Source of the DNA: Candidatus Competibacteraceae bacterium
GTDB taxonomy: Bacteria > Pseudomonadota > Gammaproteobacteria > Competibacterales > JAHEDQ01
Length of the DNA: 51,889 nucleotides
Direction of reading: 5' to 3'
Assembly (NCBI GenBank): GCA_024641125.1
Contig: JAHEDQ010000005.1
Location: forward strand, 1 to 51,889
A program made the position numbers and the translations under genes. Numbering within the stretch: position 1 is the first letter of the stretch; each line of letters opens with the position of its first letter. The notes below the pieces were generated by a model, which searched no databases, was not told where the DNA came from, and worked only from the letters and a program-made list of their open reading frames with translations. This document shows positions 49,251 through 51,889 of this stretch, one piece after another.

Positions 49251-50831
49251 TCAGGCAAACCACCACCGTTCGACGGCCCTGAATCCATCCATGGTCCAGT
49301 TGGCGCCCACCACCTCAGGGTGCATGACTTTGTCGGAATGGGCCATGACATAGCTTGCGAACATGGGCACGACCACGCCCCCATCGTTGCTGACGATACC
49401 CTGCATCTCCACGTACATGTCGCGCCGCTTGTTCTCGTCCAGTTCGGCCCGTGCAGCCAGAAGCAGCTCGTTGAACCGGTCGTTCTCCCAGAAACTGTCG
49501 TTCCAGGCCGCCCCGGACGCATAGGCCGTGGTAAACATCCAGTCCTCGGTGGGGCGACCGCCCCAGTAGACCGCCGACCAGGGTTTTTTCATCCACACGT
49601 TGGACCAGTAACCGTCGTTGGCCTCGCGGGCGACTTGGATGTTGATACCGGCTGCCGCGGCCTTCTCTGAGTACAGTACGGCGGCGTCCACCGCGCCTGC
49701 GAAGGCCGCATCCGCCGCCGACAGGGTCACGTCGAGATTGTCCAGCCCGGCCTGCTTGAGGTAGTACTTGGCCTTGTCCGGATCGTAGCTGTGCTGCTCC
49801 AGGTCATCGGCGTGATAGCGTTGAGACTGGCCGATAGGATGATCGTTGCCGACGGCGCCGTAGCCATTGAGGATCTTCTCTACCAGTTCCTCACGGTCGA
49901 TGGCGTACTTCAGCGCCATGCGCACGTTGTTATCGTCAAACGGTCCCACCCGGGTATCCATCGCAAAGGTAAAATGCTGGGTGCCCGTTGTGTCCAGAAT
50001 CTCTATGCCCGGTGCCCGCTTCAGTAAGTGGACGGTGTTCAGATCCACCCGGTCTATGACATCCACCTCACCCGTCACCAGGGCATTTTGACGCGCCGCC
50101 GCATCCAGAATGCTCAGCATCTCGATACCGTCGAAATGCGCCCGATCGGTTTTCCAGAAGTTCGGATTGCGCTTGAGCTGCGCCCGCACGCCCGGCTCGT
50201 AGGACTCAACCACGTACCCGCCGCAGCCATCGGCGGATGTGGGGTCTATCTTCCCGTCCGCCGACGGCATGATCGGCAGATGGTAGTCCGACAGAACAAA
50301 CGGGAAATCGGCGTTGCCACCGGCCAGGGTAAATACGAGGATGTCGTCGCCCTCGGCTTTCATCTCGACGATTTCCTGGACGATGGGCTTGGCCCCCGAC
50401 TTGCTGTCCTCACCGCGGTGGTGGTTGATGGATGCGATCACATCGTCGGTGGTCACCGGCTTGCCGCTGTGGAAAGTGAGACCGTCACGCAGCTTGAAAC
50501 GCCACACCTTTGCATCCGGAGACGCTTCCCAGCTCTCCGCTACTTCGCCTACCAAGGAGCCGTCGGCGGCGACTTCGGTCAGATAACCGTGGCGCGCCGT
50601 GGCGAACACCTGGACGAACGCCTGATCCCAGGTGGCGGGGTCATAGCTGTCGGTGGTTGCGCCGTGGCCCATGCCGATGCGGAGCACCCCGCCCTGTTTC
50701 GGCTGGGCGGCAGCCGGGCGTCCGCTCAACAGTCCGGTCATGGCCAGCGCACCAAAGGCGGTGGCGCCCTGCAGCACTTCTCGCCGCGAGACGCCGTGTA
50801 TGATCGTATTCTCGTCGCTTGTATTTTTCAT
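49251..50831 (-). CDS. Family-5 solute-binding protein, Tat-exported
   Basis: 526 residues; periplasmic substrate-binding protein of the importer. The N-terminus carries a twin-arginine signal SRREVLQGATAFGALAM ending near RPAAAQP, so it should be exported folded. Family-5 markers are LRIGMGHGATTDSYDPATWD, EVAESWEASPDAKVWRFKLR and GLTFHSGKPVTTDDV, later RMALKYAIDREELVEKILNG. A GGAGGAG ribosome site lies 5 bases before the ATG. The ligand (peptide, opine or other small molecule) is not predictable. Confidence 0.92.
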   Translation of the reverse strand: MKNTSDENTIIHGVSRREVLQGATAFGALAMTGLLSGRPAAAQPKQGGVLRIGMGHGATTDSYDPATWDQAFVQVFATARHGYLTEVAADGSLVGEVAESWEASPDAKVWRFKLRDGLTFHSGKPVTTDDVIASINHHRGEDSKSGAKPIVQEIVEMKAEGDDILVFTLAGGNADFPFVLSDYHLPIMPSADGKIDPTSADGCGGYVVESYEPGVRAQLKRNPNFWKTDRAHFDGIEMLSILDAAARQNALVTGEVDVIDRVDLNTVHLLKRAPGIEILDTTGTQHFTFAMDTRVGPFDDNNVRMALKYAIDREELVEKILNGYGAVGNDHPIGQSQRYHADDLEQHSYDPDKAKYYLKQAGLDNLDVTLSAADAAFAGAVDAAVLYSEKAAAAGINIQVAREANDGYWSNVWMKKPWSAVYWGGRPTEDWMFTTAYASGAAWNDSFWENDRFNELLLAARAELDENKRRDMYVEMQGIVSNDGGVVVPMFASYVMAHSDKVMHPEVVGANWTMDGFRAVERWWFA

Positions 50832-51284
50832 GTAGCTCCTCCATCAACCTATTTCGTTGCGTTCAAACCATTCGCCGGTAACTTGAGCGGAATCGATATG
50901 AAATTCGGTATAGCCAAGTGGTGAAGACCTGATGTTTCCCAAGTTTCTGATCACAGTCTAGCCGCGCGAACCGCGTCCTCGCCGCCTTTCTTCCGCACCG
51001 TAATCGGCCACGGAATGCGGGGCACGGGGATCGGTAAGGCAGTGGATAGGACCCGAAGGCAACGCGGACCCCCTGTGACGCCCTGCCCAAACCCGGTCGG
51101 ATCGACATCCGCGGCCATAACGTCGGCGGCGGAATCGATGCCGGGGCTCCGAGTGGAAAACGCCAGGCGAGGTGTGCGGATCGCGAATCGAAAAGCCGGC
51201 AAGCATGATGAGATGATAGCACCATCTCCGGCAGATCGGACGTTCAGGCCACGCGGCACCCATGGGTTGCCGGGACCGGAACCG
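50832..51284. other. Gene-free region between the importer and the enolase-superfamily gene
   Basis: 453 bases. It should contain the promoter of the importer operon. Overlapping frames on the minus strand (for example 50951-51397) run into the neighbouring gene in another phase, have atypical composition and match nothing I recognise. No strong hairpin or promoter pair stands out. Confidence 0.5.
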
Positions 51285-51889
51285 TCATGACGTCTGCTCA
51301 CTGACCCGATAAGCCGCGGATGCCAGCCAGGACGGGTTGATCTCGACACCCCAACCCGGCGCCGAGGGTATATTGGCGTGGCCATCCCGGATGGCAAACG
51401 GGTCGCCCTGGAACAAACCCTCCTGCCAGGGATAGTAATCCGGACCCTCGATTGAGAACTCCAGATACTTTCCGGGATTCGGAATGGCGCCTAGGAGATG
51501 CATGGTGCAGATTGTGACCAGCGATAGATTTGCGCTGTGGGGGGTGCAGGGCATCCCGGCGTCCGCAGCCATGGCCGCCACCTGAAGTGTCCGTGTCAGC
51601 CCACCCATATACATCACGTCGGGCTGCACCACATCCACTGCGCGCATCTCGATCATCCGCGCCCAGTGGGCCAGATCCCAGTCCTGCTCTCCTCCGGTCA
51701 CGTCGATGGACAGGGCGTCGGCCACCTGTTTGGTCTGCTCAAGGTGCCAGTATGGGCACGGCTCCTCGAAGTGTTTGACGCCCTCGGATTCCAGCATCCG
51801 TCCCACCTGGATCGCGCGGCTCGGCGAAAATCCGCTGTTGGCGTCCACCAGCTTGGCCACGCCGTCACCCAGGGCCTTCGAGACCGCGG
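51285..51889 (-). CDS. Enolase-superfamily enzyme (mandelate racemase/muconate lactonizing type), C-terminal part
   Basis: About 201 residues are visible; the 5' end is beyond the window. The barrel-domain metal ligands are seen in order: Asp in KLVDANSGFSP, Glu in KHFEEPCPYWHLEQ, and Glu in DVTGGEQDWDLAHW. The His of TPHSANLS and the Asp of VVQPDVMYMGGLTRTL fit the mandelate racemase-type His-Asp dyad. Such enzymes abstract a proton alpha to a carboxylate, often as sugar-acid dehydratases. The substrate is unknown. It reads in the same direction as the importer genes, but 453 bases separate them. Confidence 0.85.
   Translation of the reverse strand, partial: AVSKALGDGVAKLVDANSGFSPSRAIQVGRMLESEGVKHFEEPCPYWHLEQTKQVADALSIDVTGGEQDWDLAHWARMIEMRAVDVVQPDVMYMGGLTRTLQVAAMAADAGMPCTPHSANLSLVTICTMHLLGAIPNPGKYLEFSIEGPDYYPWQEGLFQGDPFAIRDGHANIPSAPGWGVEINPSWLASAAYRVSEQTS

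Noticed and set aside
50951-51397. Minus-strand frame spanning the gap before the importer genes
   Set aside because: Overlaps the enolase-superfamily gene out of phase and shows no recognisable motif; treated as non-coding.

Overview
The window reads as high-GC chromosomal DNA of a gammaproteobacterium, probably marine or halophilic. The grounds are the order rlmE-ftsH-glmM-tpiA-secG-tRNA-Leu(GAG), a complete 14-gene complex I operon with separate nuoC and nuoD, a complete Na+-translocating NADH:quinone reductase (nqr) operon, and a DmdA-type tetrahydrofolate-dependent demethylase homologue. Nearly every gene is on the minus strand. Only a shikimate-kinase-like gene, a CBS-domain gene, yhbY and a decayed regulator lie on the plus strand. 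Species identity cannot be read from the sequence alone.

Layout. (1) 1-803: the end of an IS5-family insertion sequence, whose transposase carries an in-frame stop, is inserted in a decayed tyrosine integrase next to an initiator tRNA-fMet; this looks like a genomic-island border. (2) 889-15651: nuoN to nuoA, in transcriptional order A to N on the minus strand. (3) 15652-18427: a shikimate-kinase-like protein without a P-loop, a miniature inverted-repeat element, a DUF3080 lipoprotein and a divergent CBS-domain protein. (4) 18458-25591: nqrABCDEF with its maturation genes apbE and nqrM. (5) 26149-33020: tRNA-Leu, secG, a 264-bp miniature element, tpiA, glmM, ftsH, rlmE, divergent yhbY and a DUF4149 membrane protein. 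folP, usually between ftsH and glmM in this group, is absent. (6) 33245-38416: a xylose locus in which xylA and xylB are open but all three transporter genes (xylF, xylH, xylG) and a probable ROK repressor are broken. (7) 38500-43970: an envelope cluster of a tiny lipoprotein, a VOC-fold lipoprotein, a DUF1269 protein and a 1250-residue AsmA-family protein with an almost exact 72-residue internal repeat. (8) 44264-51889: a DmdA-like demethylase, a dipeptide/opine-type ABC importer (dppDF, C, B, A) and the C-terminal part of an enolase-superfamily enzyme.

How it fits together. Two energetically different NADH:quinone oxidoreductases, one H+-pumping (nuo) and one Na+-pumping (nqr), sit side by side between two tRNA genes, suggesting nqr joined an ancestral secG-tRNA-Leu-nuo-tRNA-fMet order. 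The nqr genes come with the enzymes that attach FMN (ApbE) and are required for NQR maturation (NqrM), so the unit is self-sufficient. In region 8 the importer and demethylase may handle one methylated substrate.

Two families of miniature inverted-repeat elements occur. One resembles the IS5-family end at the left edge (copies near 16.7, 33.1, 38.4 and 44.1 kb); the other is a single 264-bp copy flanked by CTAG. Several abut gene ends exactly: two touch stop codons, one contains a stop codon and one contains a start codon.
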